Assembly (NCBI RefSeq): GCF_014648435.1
Contig: NZ_BMRC01000009.1
Span: forward strand, 248,001 to 312,000
DNA: 64,000 bases
Direction: 5' to 3'
Origin: Nonomuraea spiralis
GTDB lineage: Bacteria; Actinomycetota; Actinomycetes; Streptosporangiales; Streptosporangiaceae
Below, piece by piece: positions 23,144 through 30,593 of the stretch. Under the pieces are notes generated by a model. It was not told the origin of the DNA and searched no databases. It saw nothing but the letters and a program-made list of their open reading frames with translations. Each line of letters begins with the position of its first letter. Within the stretch, counting starts at the first letter, position 1. Made by a program: the position numbers and the translations under genes.

Positions 23144-23771
23144 CCTGACGCCACGCGCGGGGCAGATCGTCGCGGCGGCGCGCGAGCTGGTCGAGGCGGG
23201 CGGGGTGGAGGCGCTGACCATGCGCGCCCTCGCCGCACGCCTCGGCATCCGCGCGCCGTCCCTCTACAAGCACTTCCCCGACAAGTCCGCCGTGGAAGCC
23301 CAACTCATCACCCTCGCCCTCACCGAACTGGCCGAAACCTTGGAACGGGCCGAGGGCGGAGGCGGGGCGGGGGAGACGTCGGAGCGGGCCGAAGGCGATG
23401 CTGGGTTGACGGAGACGGGGAAGCGGGCCGAGGGCGACGGTGGGTCGGGAGGGGTGGGGGAGCGGGTTGAGGGTGGGCTGCAGGGGCTTGGGCGGGCTTA
23501 TCGGGCGTACGCGCTGGCTCATCCGCACCTGTACCGCCTGATGAGTGCGGGGCCGCTGCCGCGTGGGCTGTTGCCCGCCGGGGTGGAGGAGCGGGCCGCG
23601 CTGCCGCTGGTCCGGCTCGTACGCGGCGAGGCGGCCGCCCGGGCCGTCTGGGGGCTGGCCCACGGCCTGGTCATGCTCGAACTCGACGGCCGCTTCCCGC
23701 CCGGCGCCGACATCGACGCCGCCTGGACCGCCGGCCTGTCCGCCTTCACCCCACCCCCGGCCACCCTCTGA
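23136..23771 (+). CDS. TetR-family regulator with a repetitive insertion
   Basis: The 211-residue protein starts with a normal TetR helix-turn-helix (LTMRALAARLGIRAPSLYKHF, split here as residues 27-47). Between the DNA-binding and ligand domains lies a Gly/Glu-rich insertion of about 45 residues built from four RAEGG/RAEGD-like units. The C-terminal half (YRAYALAHPHLYRLM onward) resembles the TetR_C WHG-type ligand domain. It presumably represses its own operon through the two palindromes upstream. The GTG at 23136 follows GAGGAG at 5 nt. Confidence 0.82.
   Translation: MADLTPRAGQIVAAARELVEAGGVEALTMRALAARLGIRAPSLYKHFPDKSAVEAQLITLALTELAETLERAEGGGGAGETSERAEGDAGLTETGKRAEGDGGSGGVGERVEGGLQGLGRAYRAYALAHPHLYRLMSAGPLPRGLLPAGVEERAALPLVRLVRGEAAARAVWGLAHGLVMLELDGRFPPGADIDAAWTAGLSAFTPPPATL
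23346..23475 (+). repeat. Imperfect in-frame repeats inside the TetR gene
   Basis: Four units resembling GAGCGGGCCGAGGGCGA occur at about 40-nt intervals, encoding ERAEGG, ERAEGD, KRAEGD and ERVEGG separated by Gly-rich spacers. The reading frame is kept throughout. Confidence 0.6.
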
Positions 23772-23828
23772 CTGACCCGCGCCCGGTCGAGGGCCCCGCC
23801 TGTCGTGGTCCGGCCTGGGGTGTTGAGG

Positions 23829-24377
23829 TCAGGGGGTGGGGGTCAGGAGGCCGTTGAGGGTGAGGGTGAGGAGGTGGGTGGCGTGGGCCGGGTCGGGGGT
23901 GGCCTGGGCTATGCCGCCGGCCAGTGCGATGAGGTCGGCCGCCTCCACGTCCGCCCGTACGGCCCCCGCCTCCTGGGCCGGCCGCAGCAGTCGCTCGGCG
24001 GCGGCGTGCAGGGTCGCCCAGCAGTCCACCCCGGCCGCCTCCGGCGAGAGCATCATCCGCGCGCCGAGCCCCCGGTCGGTCATGGCGTGTGTGACCAGCG
24101 CCCGCAGCCAGTCCACCAGCGCCTCGGCGGGCGGCAGCGCCCCGCCCGCCTCCTCCGCCCGCGCGCACAGCCGGGCCAGCCGACCCTCGTACACGGCCGC
24201 GAGCAGTGACTCGCGGGTGGGGAAGTGCCGGTAGAGCGTGCCCGCCCCGACGCCGGCCCGTTTGGCGACCTCGTTGAGCGAGGCGTCGGGCCCCTCCTCG
24301 GCGACCACGGCCATGGCCGCCGCCACCAGTTGCTCGTAGTTGCGGCGCGCGTCGGCGCGCATCGCCCGTGCCGGCAC
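23829..24377 (-). CDS. TetR-family transcriptional regulator
   Basis: A 182-residue regulator with the N-terminal helix-turn-helix ASLNEVAKRAGVGAGTLYRH (about 33-52, split from MRADARRNYEQLVAA) and a C-terminal ligand domain of the SbtR-like kind. The GTG at 24377 is preferred because GGGAG lies 6 nt upstream; the ATG at 24362 would be 21 nt away. It is divergent from an F420-type oxidoreductase gene, and the gap holds two matching palindromes, so it should repress both genes. Confidence 0.88.
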   Translation of the reverse strand: MPARAMRADARRNYEQLVAAAMAVVAEEGPDASLNEVAKRAGVGAGTLYRHFPTRESLLAAVYEGRLARLCARAEEAGGALPPAEALVDWLRALVTHAMTDRGLGARMMLSPEAAGVDCWATLHAAAERLLRPAQEAGAVRADVEAADLIALAGGIAQATPDPAHATHLLTLTLNGLLTPTP

Positions 24378-24399
24378 TGGACACTCCCGCGGGTTGAAT

Positions 24400-24449
24400 C
24401 GGAGAACTTCTCCGATTATAGTCCCCGACGTAACCGGAGAAGTTCTCCG
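24400..24449. promoter_or_regulatory. Paired TetR operators between divergent genes
   Basis: CGGAGAACTTCTCCG (24400-24414) and CGGAGAAGTTCTCCG (24435-24449) have identical 7-bp arms with centres 35 nt apart. A minus-strand TATAAT (24420-24415) abuts the first, and a plus-strand TATAGA (24450-24455) abuts the second, so each operator touches one of the two promoters. Confidence 0.85.
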
Positions 24450-24470
24450 TATAGACGGGACGGTGACCTC

Positions 24471-25391
24471 ATGACCGACAACCCTCACGACGACAGGCCT
24501 GATCTGGGCAGGGTGGGCGTGTGGACGTTCGCCTTCGACGCCCGTCCGGCGGGTGAGGCGCGCGACGCCGCGGCCGAGATCGAGGAGCTGGGTTACGGCG
24601 CGTTGTGGTTCGGGGAGGGGTTCGGCCGCGACTCGGTGAGCCAGTCGTGGCTGCTGCTCTCGGCGACCAGGCGGATCACGGTCGCGGCCGGCATCGCCAA
24701 CATCGCCCTGCGCGACCCGATCACCATGGCCGCCGCCGAACGTGCGCTCAACGAGGCCCACCCCGGCCGGTACGTACTGGGCCTCGGCGGCCACCGCGTC
24801 AGCGACCAGCCGATCCAGATGGACGGCTACGCGATCCCCAGCCGGGGCCGCGCGGTGACCACGATGGGCGCCTACCTCGACGCCATGGACGCCGTGCCGC
24901 TGGCCTCGCCGGCCCCGGAACGTCCGCCGCGCCGCATGCTGGCCGCGCTCGGCCCCAAGATGCTCGACCTGGCGGCCGGGCGCACGCTCGGCGCGCACAC
25001 GTACTTCGTGACCGTCGAGCACACCGCGCGGGCCAGGAAGGCCATGGGCCCCGGTGCGCTGCTGGCCGTGGAGCAGGCCGTCGTGCTGCACCCCGACGCC
25101 GCCAGGGCCCGCGAGCTGGCCGGTGAGCACGTCTCCTTCTACCGCACCGGCGCCGCCCACCAGATCGCCAGCCTGCGCCGCCTCGGCTTCGACGAGGACG
25201 AGATCGAGCACGGCAGCGACAGGCTGGTGGACGCGATCGTCGCCCACGGCGGGGTCGAGGCGATCGAGCGGCGGGTCCGGGCCCACTTCGACGCGGGCGC
25301 GGACCACGTCTGCCTCCAGGTGCTCACCGACCGTCCCGGCGAGCTCCCCCTCACCGAATGGCGCGAGCTGGCCGCCCTGACATCTCTCTAG
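24471..25391 (+). CDS. LLM-class (F420-dependent type) oxidoreductase
   Basis: The 306-residue protein has the luciferase-like TIM-barrel pattern: GVWTFAFDARP at the start, LGYGALWFGEGFG near 38-50, ITVAAGIANIALRDPITMA near 68-86 and RYVLGLGGH near 100-108. Such proteins use reduced F420 or FMN; F420 is likelier in actinomycetes. The TIGR03620-like arrangement is common next to TetR genes, but the substrate is unknown. It is divergent from the TetR gene and under the paired operators. Its end overlaps the convergent DUF1707 gene by 4 bp. Confidence 0.87.
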   Translation: MTDNPHDDRPDLGRVGVWTFAFDARPAGEARDAAAEIEELGYGALWFGEGFGRDSVSQSWLLLSATRRITVAAGIANIALRDPITMAAAERALNEAHPGRYVLGLGGHRVSDQPIQMDGYAIPSRGRAVTTMGAYLDAMDAVPLASPAPERPPRRMLAALGPKMLDLAAGRTLGAHTYFVTVEHTARARKAMGPGALLAVEQAVVLHPDAARARELAGEHVSFYRTGAAHQIASLRRLGFDEDEIEHGSDRLVDAIVAHGGVEAIERRVRAHFDAGADHVCLQVLTDRPGELPLTEWRELAALTSL

Positions 25392-25960
25392 AGGTCAGAC
25401 GGGAGCGGGTGGCGGTAGCGGACCCAGATGTCGCCGCGGCTGTGACCGGTCAGCCGCAGCACGACGCCGTCGTCGGACGGCGGCTCGACCGGCTTGTCGT
25501 GCAGCTGGCCGAGCCCCGGGGAGACCAGTTCGTCGGCCCGTACGTGCCACCCGTGCGGCACCTTCAGATGCAGGTCGCCGAACCACGAGGTGATCCGGAC
25601 GTGCACCAGCACCTCCCGGTGGAGGCACTCCGCGGCGCGGAAGTCCAGCTTCGCGGTGCCCCAGACGCCGAGCCTGACGTCGATGCGCGGCGGCACCACC
25701 CACCGCCCGTCCCGGCGGACCCGCCAGTGCTCGGTGTGCATCGTCAGCACGTCGGAGACCGGGACGAGCCCGGAGGAGACGGGCGGCAGGTCGGCGACCA
25801 GCGCGCCGAGCTCACCGACCGTCCTGGCCGCGTACGTGCGGTCGATGCGGTCGTGCAGCTCTTCGAGGCTGATGCGTCCTTCGGCGACCGCCTGCCGCAG
25901 CCTGGCGGCCACCTGGTCGCGATCGTGGTCGCCGGCCCGGATGCCGGCGTCGTCCGTCAT
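25388..25960 (-). CDS. DUF1707 domain protein
   Basis: The 190-residue protein begins with the DUF1707 pattern (AGDHDRDQVAARLRQAVAEG then RISLEELHDRI, residues about 9-40), a short helical domain common in actinobacterial envelope or regulatory proteins. The remainder (about 85-190) is beta-rich and resembles the cell-wall-active LiaF-like C-terminal domain. No transmembrane helix is seen. The ATG at 25960 follows TAGAGT by 7 nt with no ribosome-binding site, so a leaderless message is likely. Function unknown. Confidence 0.83.
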   Translation of the reverse strand: MTDDAGIRAGDHDRDQVAARLRQAVAEGRISLEELHDRIDRTYAARTVGELGALVADLPPVSSGLVPVSDVLTMHTEHWRVRRDGRWVVPPRIDVRLGVWGTAKLDFRAAECLHREVLVHVRITSWFGDLHLKVPHGWHVRADELVSPGLGQLHDKPVEPPSDDGVVLRLTGHSRGDIWVRYRHPLPSDL

Positions 25961-26010
25961 GGCGACCACTCTAAGGATCATCGGGCGGCCGGGCCACGCG
26001 CGCGCGGCGC

Positions 26011-26904
26011 TCAGTCGCCGGCGGCCCGGTAGCCGGCGGCGCGGAACAGGAACGAGGCCCACGACCGGTAGGGCCGCCACGACTCGGCGATCCTGCGGTA
26101 GGCGCCCGCCGGCGCGTCCTCGGGCAGCCCGTACGCCTCGCGCAGGATCGCGAACAGCCGCGGCTCGTCGCCGGGGAACGCGTCGGGCGCGCCCGCGCCG
26201 CGGATCAGGATCAGACCGGCCGAGAACGGCCCGACGCCGGGCAGCGCGCGCAGCTCGGCCAGGGCCTCCTCGGGGGCGAGCGCACGCAGGTGCTCAGTGG
26301 TGAGCACGCCGTCGAGCGCCGCCCTGGCCAGCCCGCGCAACCACTCCTCCTTCTGCGCGGGCAGCCCGAGCCCGCCCGCCTCCACCAGGCTCATGGGCGG
26401 CGGGAACGCCTGGTACGCCTGCCCGTCCACGGTGACGGCCGCGCCGTACCGGTCGGCGATGCGCTGCTTGATCCGCGAGGCGACGAGCATCGACGAGCGT
26501 TGCACGATCACCGCCCAGCAGGCCGCCTCCCACGGGCTCCAGAAGCACACCGGACGCAGCCCCGGGCTGAGCCGCTGCACGTCGCCCAGCACCGGGTCGG
26601 CCGCGCCGAGCTCGGCGAAGCCGCCGGCGTCCACGTCGAGGGAGAGGATGCGGGCCACCTCGCCGCGGATCGCCGGACCGGTGGCGCGGGTGGTGGTGAC
26701 CGCGACCCCGCCGGGAGCGGCGGTCACGCTCACCCCGATCGGCAGCCAGTCGGACTCGGCGCAGTAGGCGAAGCGCAGCGTCCGCCCGTCGGAGGGCAGC
26801 GCGCTGGTGGCCGGCCAGTCCTCGACGAAACGCAGCGTCGCGCCGAAGTCGTACGGGCCCTCCGCGTCGAGCCTGAATCCGTGTGTGGTGGTGGGCGTGG
26901 TCAT
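26011..26904 (-). CDS. HhH-GPD DNA glycosylase (3-methyladenine glycosylase II / AlkA-like)
   Basis: The 297-residue protein has an AlkA-type N-terminal domain and a helix-hairpin-helix LRALPGVGPFSAGLILI (about 224-240), followed by FPGDEPRL, where the Asp fits the catalytic position. It should remove alkylated bases from DNA to start base-excision repair. Motif spacing suits the family, but the FSAG in place of the usual WTA suggests a divergent member. The ATG at 26904 lies 7 nt after TACCAT, again a leaderless arrangement. No partner gene is nearby. Confidence 0.85.
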   Translation of the reverse strand: MTTPTTTHGFRLDAEGPYDFGATLRFVEDWPATSALPSDGRTLRFAYCAESDWLPIGVSVTAAPGGVAVTTTRATGPAIRGEVARILSLDVDAGGFAELGAADPVLGDVQRLSPGLRPVCFWSPWEAACWAVIVQRSSMLVASRIKQRIADRYGAAVTVDGQAYQAFPPPMSLVEAGGLGLPAQKEEWLRGLARAALDGVLTTEHLRALAPEEALAELRALPGVGPFSAGLILIRGAGAPDAFPGDEPRLFAILREAYGLPEDAPAGAYRRIAESWRPYRSWASFLFRAAGYRAAGD

Positions 26905-27012
26905 GGGCCGTATGGTAGGCGGCCCCCGTGGCGGCCGGGACGCTCCGTGTGGTCCGGACCGCGAAGGGTAGGGCTAGCGCTGGCCAATCGCACACGTACG
27001 GGGGAGACAGGC

Positions 27013-27237
27013 ATGAGTGCACAGGACTGGGTCAAGAAGGCCGAAGAGCTGGCGAAACAGCACCCGCAGCAGGCCGACCAGTTGCTCGACCGGGTCGAGG
27101 ACGAGATCGAGGAGCGTACCGGCCACAAGTTCGACGAGCAGGTCGAGCAGGGCACGGACGCGGTGCGGCGCAGCTACGGCGGCAGCGACGGGCGGGAGCG
27201 CAAGCAGGCCCGGCCGAAGGGCGACCAGCAGAAGTGA
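27013..27237 (+). CDS. Rv0909-type (MT0933-like) antitoxin family protein
   Basis: A 74-residue, highly charged helical protein with the family-like core QADQLLDRVEDEIEERTGHK followed by FDEQVEQG. The family is named for the Mycobacterium Rv0909 antitoxin, whose toxin Rv0910 is an SRPBCC-like protein encoded next to it. No such toxin is adjacent here, so a non-antitoxin role, for example in stress, is possible. The ATG at 27013 follows GGGGGAGA. The gene is closed by a perfect hairpin and appears to be monocistronic. Confidence 0.75.
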   Translation: MSAQDWVKKAEELAKQHPQQADQLLDRVEDEIEERTGHKFDEQVEQGTDAVRRSYGGSDGRERKQARPKGDQQK

Positions 27238-27243
27238 ACCCCC

Positions 27244-27277
27244 GGGCGCCCGTCCCCGCCACAGGGGACGGGCGCCC
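27244..27277 (+). terminator. Perfect hairpin terminator after the Rv0909-type gene
   Basis: GGGCGCCCGTCCCC (27244-27257) pairs perfectly with GGGGACGGGCGCCC (27264-27277) over the loop GCCACA, 6 nt past the stop codon. Confidence 0.8.
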
Positions 27278-27303
27278 GCCGCGCCGGGGAGGGAGGCGAC
27301 ACC

Positions 27304-28479
27304 ATGTCCGAGCTGCTGACCGGGGACTTCTACGAGTTCGAGCACCTGCTCTCCGCCGACGAGCGGGAGATCCTGCTGCGGGTGCGCACGTTCCTGCGGG
27401 AGAAGGTCGTGCCGGTCGCCAACGACTGCTGGGTGCGGGCGGAGTTCCCCCTGGAGCTGGTGAAGGGCTACGCCGACCTGGGCATCGCGGGCCTGGCGCA
27501 CCCCGAGTGCCCGGGGCCGAGGCCGAGCGGCCTGCTCAGCGGCTTCCTCGCCCTGGAGATGGCGCACGCCGACGCCTCGATGGCCACCTTCTTCGGCGTG
27601 CACACCGGGCTGGCCATGGGCAGCATCGCCGAGTGCGGCTCGGCCGAGCAGCGGCGGCGCTGGCTGCCCGCGATGAGCAGGATGGAGAAGATCGGCGCGT
27701 TCGCGCTGACCGAGCCGACCGGCGGCTCCGACGTGGCCGCCGGCCTGCGCACCACGGCCAGGCGCGAGGGCGACATCTGGGTGCTCGACGGCGCCAAGCG
27801 CTGGATCGGCAACGGCACGTTCGCCGACCTCATCGTCGTCTGGGCGCGGGACGCCGCCGACGGGCAGGTCAAGGGCTTCGTGGTGGAGAAGGGCACCCCC
27901 GGCTGCACCGCCACGAAGATCGAGAACAAGATGGCGCTGCGTACCGTCCAGAACGCCGACATCACGCTGACCGGCTGCCGGGTCCCGGAGGCCGACCGGC
28001 TGCAGAAGGCCGGCTCCTTCCGCGACACCGCGCGGATCCTGCGCCGTACCCGCAGCGGGGTCGCCTGGCAGGCGGTGGGCATCATGATCGCCGCCTACGA
28101 GATCGCCCTGGACTACGCGAAGGAACGCGAGCAGTTCGGCCGGCCGATCGGCTCGTTCCAGCTCGTGCAGGATCTGCTGGTCAGGATGCTGGGCAACGCC
28201 ACCGCCTGCTGCGGCATGGTCGTCCGGCTGGCCCAGCTCCAGGACGCCGGCGTCTACCGGGACGAGAACTCCGCCCTGGCCAAGGCGTACTGCACGACGC
28301 AGATGCGCCAGGTCGTGGGCTGGGCCCGGGAGCTGCTGGCGGGCAACGGCATCCTGCTGGACTACGACATCGCCAGGTTCGTCGCCGACGCCGAGGCGAT
28401 CTACTCCTACGAGGGCACCAGGGAGATCAACACCCTGATCGTCGGCCGGGCCGTGACCGGGTTGGGGGCCTTCGTCTGA
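27304..28479 (+). CDS. Acyl-CoA dehydrogenase (glutaryl-CoA dehydrogenase-like)
   Basis: The 391-residue flavoprotein has the full acyl-CoA dehydrogenase pattern: FALTEPTGGSDV (about 136-147), the FAD-binding WIGNGTFADLIVVWAR segment, KEREQFGRPIGSFQLVQDLL (about 275-294) and YEGTREIN near 366-373, where the Glu is the catalytic base in the glutaryl-CoA dehydrogenase/short-chain subgroup. It should oxidise an acyl-CoA with FAD. GGAGGGAGG precedes the ATG at 27304. The DUF2071 gene follows after 14 nt. Confidence 0.92.
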   Translation: MSELLTGDFYEFEHLLSADEREILLRVRTFLREKVVPVANDCWVRAEFPLELVKGYADLGIAGLAHPECPGPRPSGLLSGFLALEMAHADASMATFFGVHTGLAMGSIAECGSAEQRRRWLPAMSRMEKIGAFALTEPTGGSDVAAGLRTTARREGDIWVLDGAKRWIGNGTFADLIVVWARDAADGQVKGFVVEKGTPGCTATKIENKMALRTVQNADITLTGCRVPEADRLQKAGSFRDTARILRRTRSGVAWQAVGIMIAAYEIALDYAKEREQFGRPIGSFQLVQDLLVRMLGNATACCGMVVRLAQLQDAGVYRDENSALAKAYCTTQMRQVVGWARELLAGNGILLDYDIARFVADAEAIYSYEGTREINTLIVGRAVTGLGAFV

Positions 28480-28493
28480 CATGATCGGCGGCC

Positions 28494-29240
28494 GTGGCGG
28501 GTAGACGCCGCGGCATGAGAGCCCCGGTGTCCCCGCGCGTCGCCCGGCCGGTGATGTACCAGCGCTGGTCGCGGATGACCTTCATGCACTGGCGCTATCC
28601 GCCCGGAACCGTCCAGCGGTTGCTGCCCGACGGGCTCACGGCCGAGACGTTCGACTCGACGGCCTGGGTCGGGCTGGTGCCGTTCGTCATGGAGGACGTC
28701 GGGGTCCCGGGGCTGCCGCGGATGCCCGCCTTTCCCGAGACGAACCTGCGGACCTACGTCCGCGACGAACGGGGCCGCAGCGGCATCTGGTTCCTGTCCC
28801 TGGACGCCGGGACGCTGCCCGCCGTGCTCGGGGGCCGTGCCGGGTTCTGGCTGCCGTACCACTGGGCGCGCATGTCCGTACGGTCCGAAGGCCCCCTCCT
28901 GCGTTACCGGAGCCGCCGCCGCTTCGGCGGGGCCCGCTGCGACGCCGACGTGACCGCGGGCCCGCCGTTGACCGCCGCCGCGCGCGACGAGCCGGCCCAT
29001 TTCCTCACCGCCAGGTTCCGCCTGTTCAGCGTCGTCGCCGGGCGCCTGGCCGACGCCGAGGTCGAGCATCCACCGTGGCCGCTGCACCACGCCCGGCTGG
29101 ACGCGCTGGAGCAGGACCTGACCGACGCCGCCGGGCTGCCCGCGCCGGACGGGCCGCCCCTCCTGTACGGCTCTCCCGGCGTTCCGGTGCGCGTCGGCAT
29201 GTGGCGGCGGGGGCCCCGCGGCGCGGGCCGTCAGGGGTGA
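28494..29240 (+). CDS. DUF2071 (YqjF-like) family protein
   Basis: A 248-residue protein with typical DUF2071 blocks: MTFMHWRYPPGTVQRLLPDG (about 28-47), WVGLVPFVM, ETNLRTYVRDERGRSGIWF (about 82-100) and an RFRLFSVVAGRL segment followed by EVEHPPWPLHHA. The family is acetoacetate-decarboxylase-like in fold but without known function. The start is uncertain: the GTG at 28494 sits 8 nt after CATGAT, while the ATG at 28515 would give a slightly shorter protein. It is probably co-transcribed with the acyl-CoA dehydrogenase. Its end overlaps the convergent PAP2 gene by 10 bp. Confidence 0.83.
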   Translation: MAGRRRGMRAPVSPRVARPVMYQRWSRMTFMHWRYPPGTVQRLLPDGLTAETFDSTAWVGLVPFVMEDVGVPGLPRMPAFPETNLRTYVRDERGRSGIWFLSLDAGTLPAVLGGRAGFWLPYHWARMSVRSEGPLLRYRSRRRFGGARCDADVTAGPPLTAAARDEPAHFLTARFRLFSVVAGRLADAEVEHPPWPLHHARLDALEQDLTDAAGLPAPDGPPLLYGSPGVPVRVGMWRRGPRGAGRQG

Positions 29241-29881
29241 TCCGGGGAGCGGCGCAGGATCGAGCGGGCGGCCACCACCACGCAGAACACCCCGAGCAGC
29301 AGCCCCCACGTCACGTCCGTGAAGAAGTGCATGCCGCGGTAGAGCCGGGAGAAGGCCACGATCAGCGGGGCCGCGACCCCGACCGCCCAGATCGCCACCC
29401 GCGGCGCCCGGCCGCGTACGTGCGTGCTCAGTACGAGGGCCATCCCGCAGTAGAACGCGACGGCGGCGCTGACGTGCCCGGAGGGGAAGCTGGAGGTGGG
29501 CGGCGCGGGGTCGAGGTGGGGCACCGGCGGCCGGCTCCGGCCGACGGGCTCGGTGGTGGCCAGGAAGACCAGCGACTGGCCCCACACCGCCGCGATCAGG
29601 AACACCGACTCCAGCCAGCGTTTGAGGACCAGCCGGAAGACGATCGCCGCCACCGCCGTGAACACCACGACGTACGGCGTGTCCGACAGGCTGGTGCCGT
29701 AGTCGGTGAGCGTGTTCCACGGCGGCGTGCGGATCGAGGCCAGGCCCTTGCTCAGGGCCACGTCGCCGGGCTGGGGCACGCCGACGACGAGCAGCCCCAT
29801 GCCGTACGTGACGGCGCCCATCAGCACCAGGGGTAACACCAGCGACAGCGCGTAGTACCGGACCTGCTCAGCTCTGCTCAT
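29231..29881 (-). CDS. PAP2-family phosphatase, multi-pass membrane
   Basis: The 216-residue integral membrane protein has the three lipid-phosphatase motifs: VGRSRPPVP, SSFPSGHVSA and SRLYRGMHFFTDV (about 187-199), with the catalytic His in the last. Five to six helices are visible. It should dephosphorylate a lipid phosphate such as phosphatidate or undecaprenyl pyrophosphate. Its start overlaps the upstream PAP2 gene by 14 bp, so it is the third gene of a phospholipase D-PAP2-PAP2 operon. Confidence 0.88.
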   Translation of the reverse strand: MSRAEQVRYYALSLVLPLVLMGAVTYGMGLLVVGVPQPGDVALSKGLASIRTPPWNTLTDYGTSLSDTPYVVVFTAVAAIVFRLVLKRWLESVFLIAAVWGQSLVFLATTEPVGRSRPPVPHLDPAPPTSSFPSGHVSAAVAFYCGMALVLSTHVRGRAPRVAIWAVGVAAPLIVAFSRLYRGMHFFTDVTWGLLLGVFCVVVAARSILRRSPDHP

Positions 29882-30593
29882 CGGGCACCTTCAGCGGCTC
29901 GGGTTCCAAACCTTCGGACAGCGGCGCGGTGGGCCTGCGGCCCGTGTCGCGGCGCCACGTCTCGAACGCCGCCGACGTCGCGGCGATCACCGCCACGCCC
30001 AGCACGATCCCCGCCACGACGTCGCTCACCCAGTGCACGCCGAGGGCGATCCTGGTGAAGCCCACCGACACCACCACGAACCAGGCCAGCGCCCAGGCGA
30101 GCCGCCGTCCCCGCCGGGGCAGCTGCGGCAGCAGGAGCAGGGTGACCACCCCCGCGCCGAGGGTCACGTTGACCGCGTGGCCGGAGGGGAAGGAGTCGCC
30201 GGGGGCCAGCGCGACGGGATCGGGCAGGTGCGGACGCACCCGCGCGACGAGGATCTTCAGGCCGAGCCCGATCAGACCGCCCGCGGTCACGGTCGTGATC
30301 GCCCACAGGGCCAGCCGGCGCCTGCCCCGCACCAGCAGCCACACGGTGAACGCGCCGACCGCGATCCGCCACGGCCACGGGCCGAACAGATCGGTCCAGA
30401 CGATGAGCACCCTGGTCACGCCCGGATGGGCCAGCGCGTACGCGTGCAGCTCGCGGGCCACCCCGGAGTCCAGCCGGTTGAGCGGCATCTTGGCGATGAC
30501 GAGCAGCAGGGAGAACGGGATCATGATGAGCGCGGCGGCGAACGCCGCGACCGTCAACCTCGGTCCCAGCCTGCGGAACGGGAACGTGGTCAT
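29868..30593 (-). CDS. PAP2-family phosphatase, second copy
   Basis: A 241-residue membrane phosphatase with VARVRPHLP, DSFPSGHAVN and TRIALGVHWVSDVVAG, the complete PAP2 catalytic set. It is only loosely similar to the neighbouring copy, so the two probably serve different lipids or are old paralogues. The ATG at 30593 overlaps the stop codon of the phospholipase D gene by one base (TGATG), which implies translational coupling. The C-terminal tail past the last helix is polar and about 40 residues long. Confidence 0.88.
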   Translation of the reverse strand: MTTFPFRRLGPRLTVAAFAAALIMIPFSLLLVIAKMPLNRLDSGVARELHAYALAHPGVTRVLIVWTDLFGPWPWRIAVGAFTVWLLVRGRRRLALWAITTVTAGGLIGLGLKILVARVRPHLPDPVALAPGDSFPSGHAVNVTLGAGVVTLLLLPQLPRRGRRLAWALAWFVVVSVGFTRIALGVHWVSDVVAGIVLGVAVIAATSAAFETWRRDTGRRPTAPLSEGLEPEPLKVPDEQS

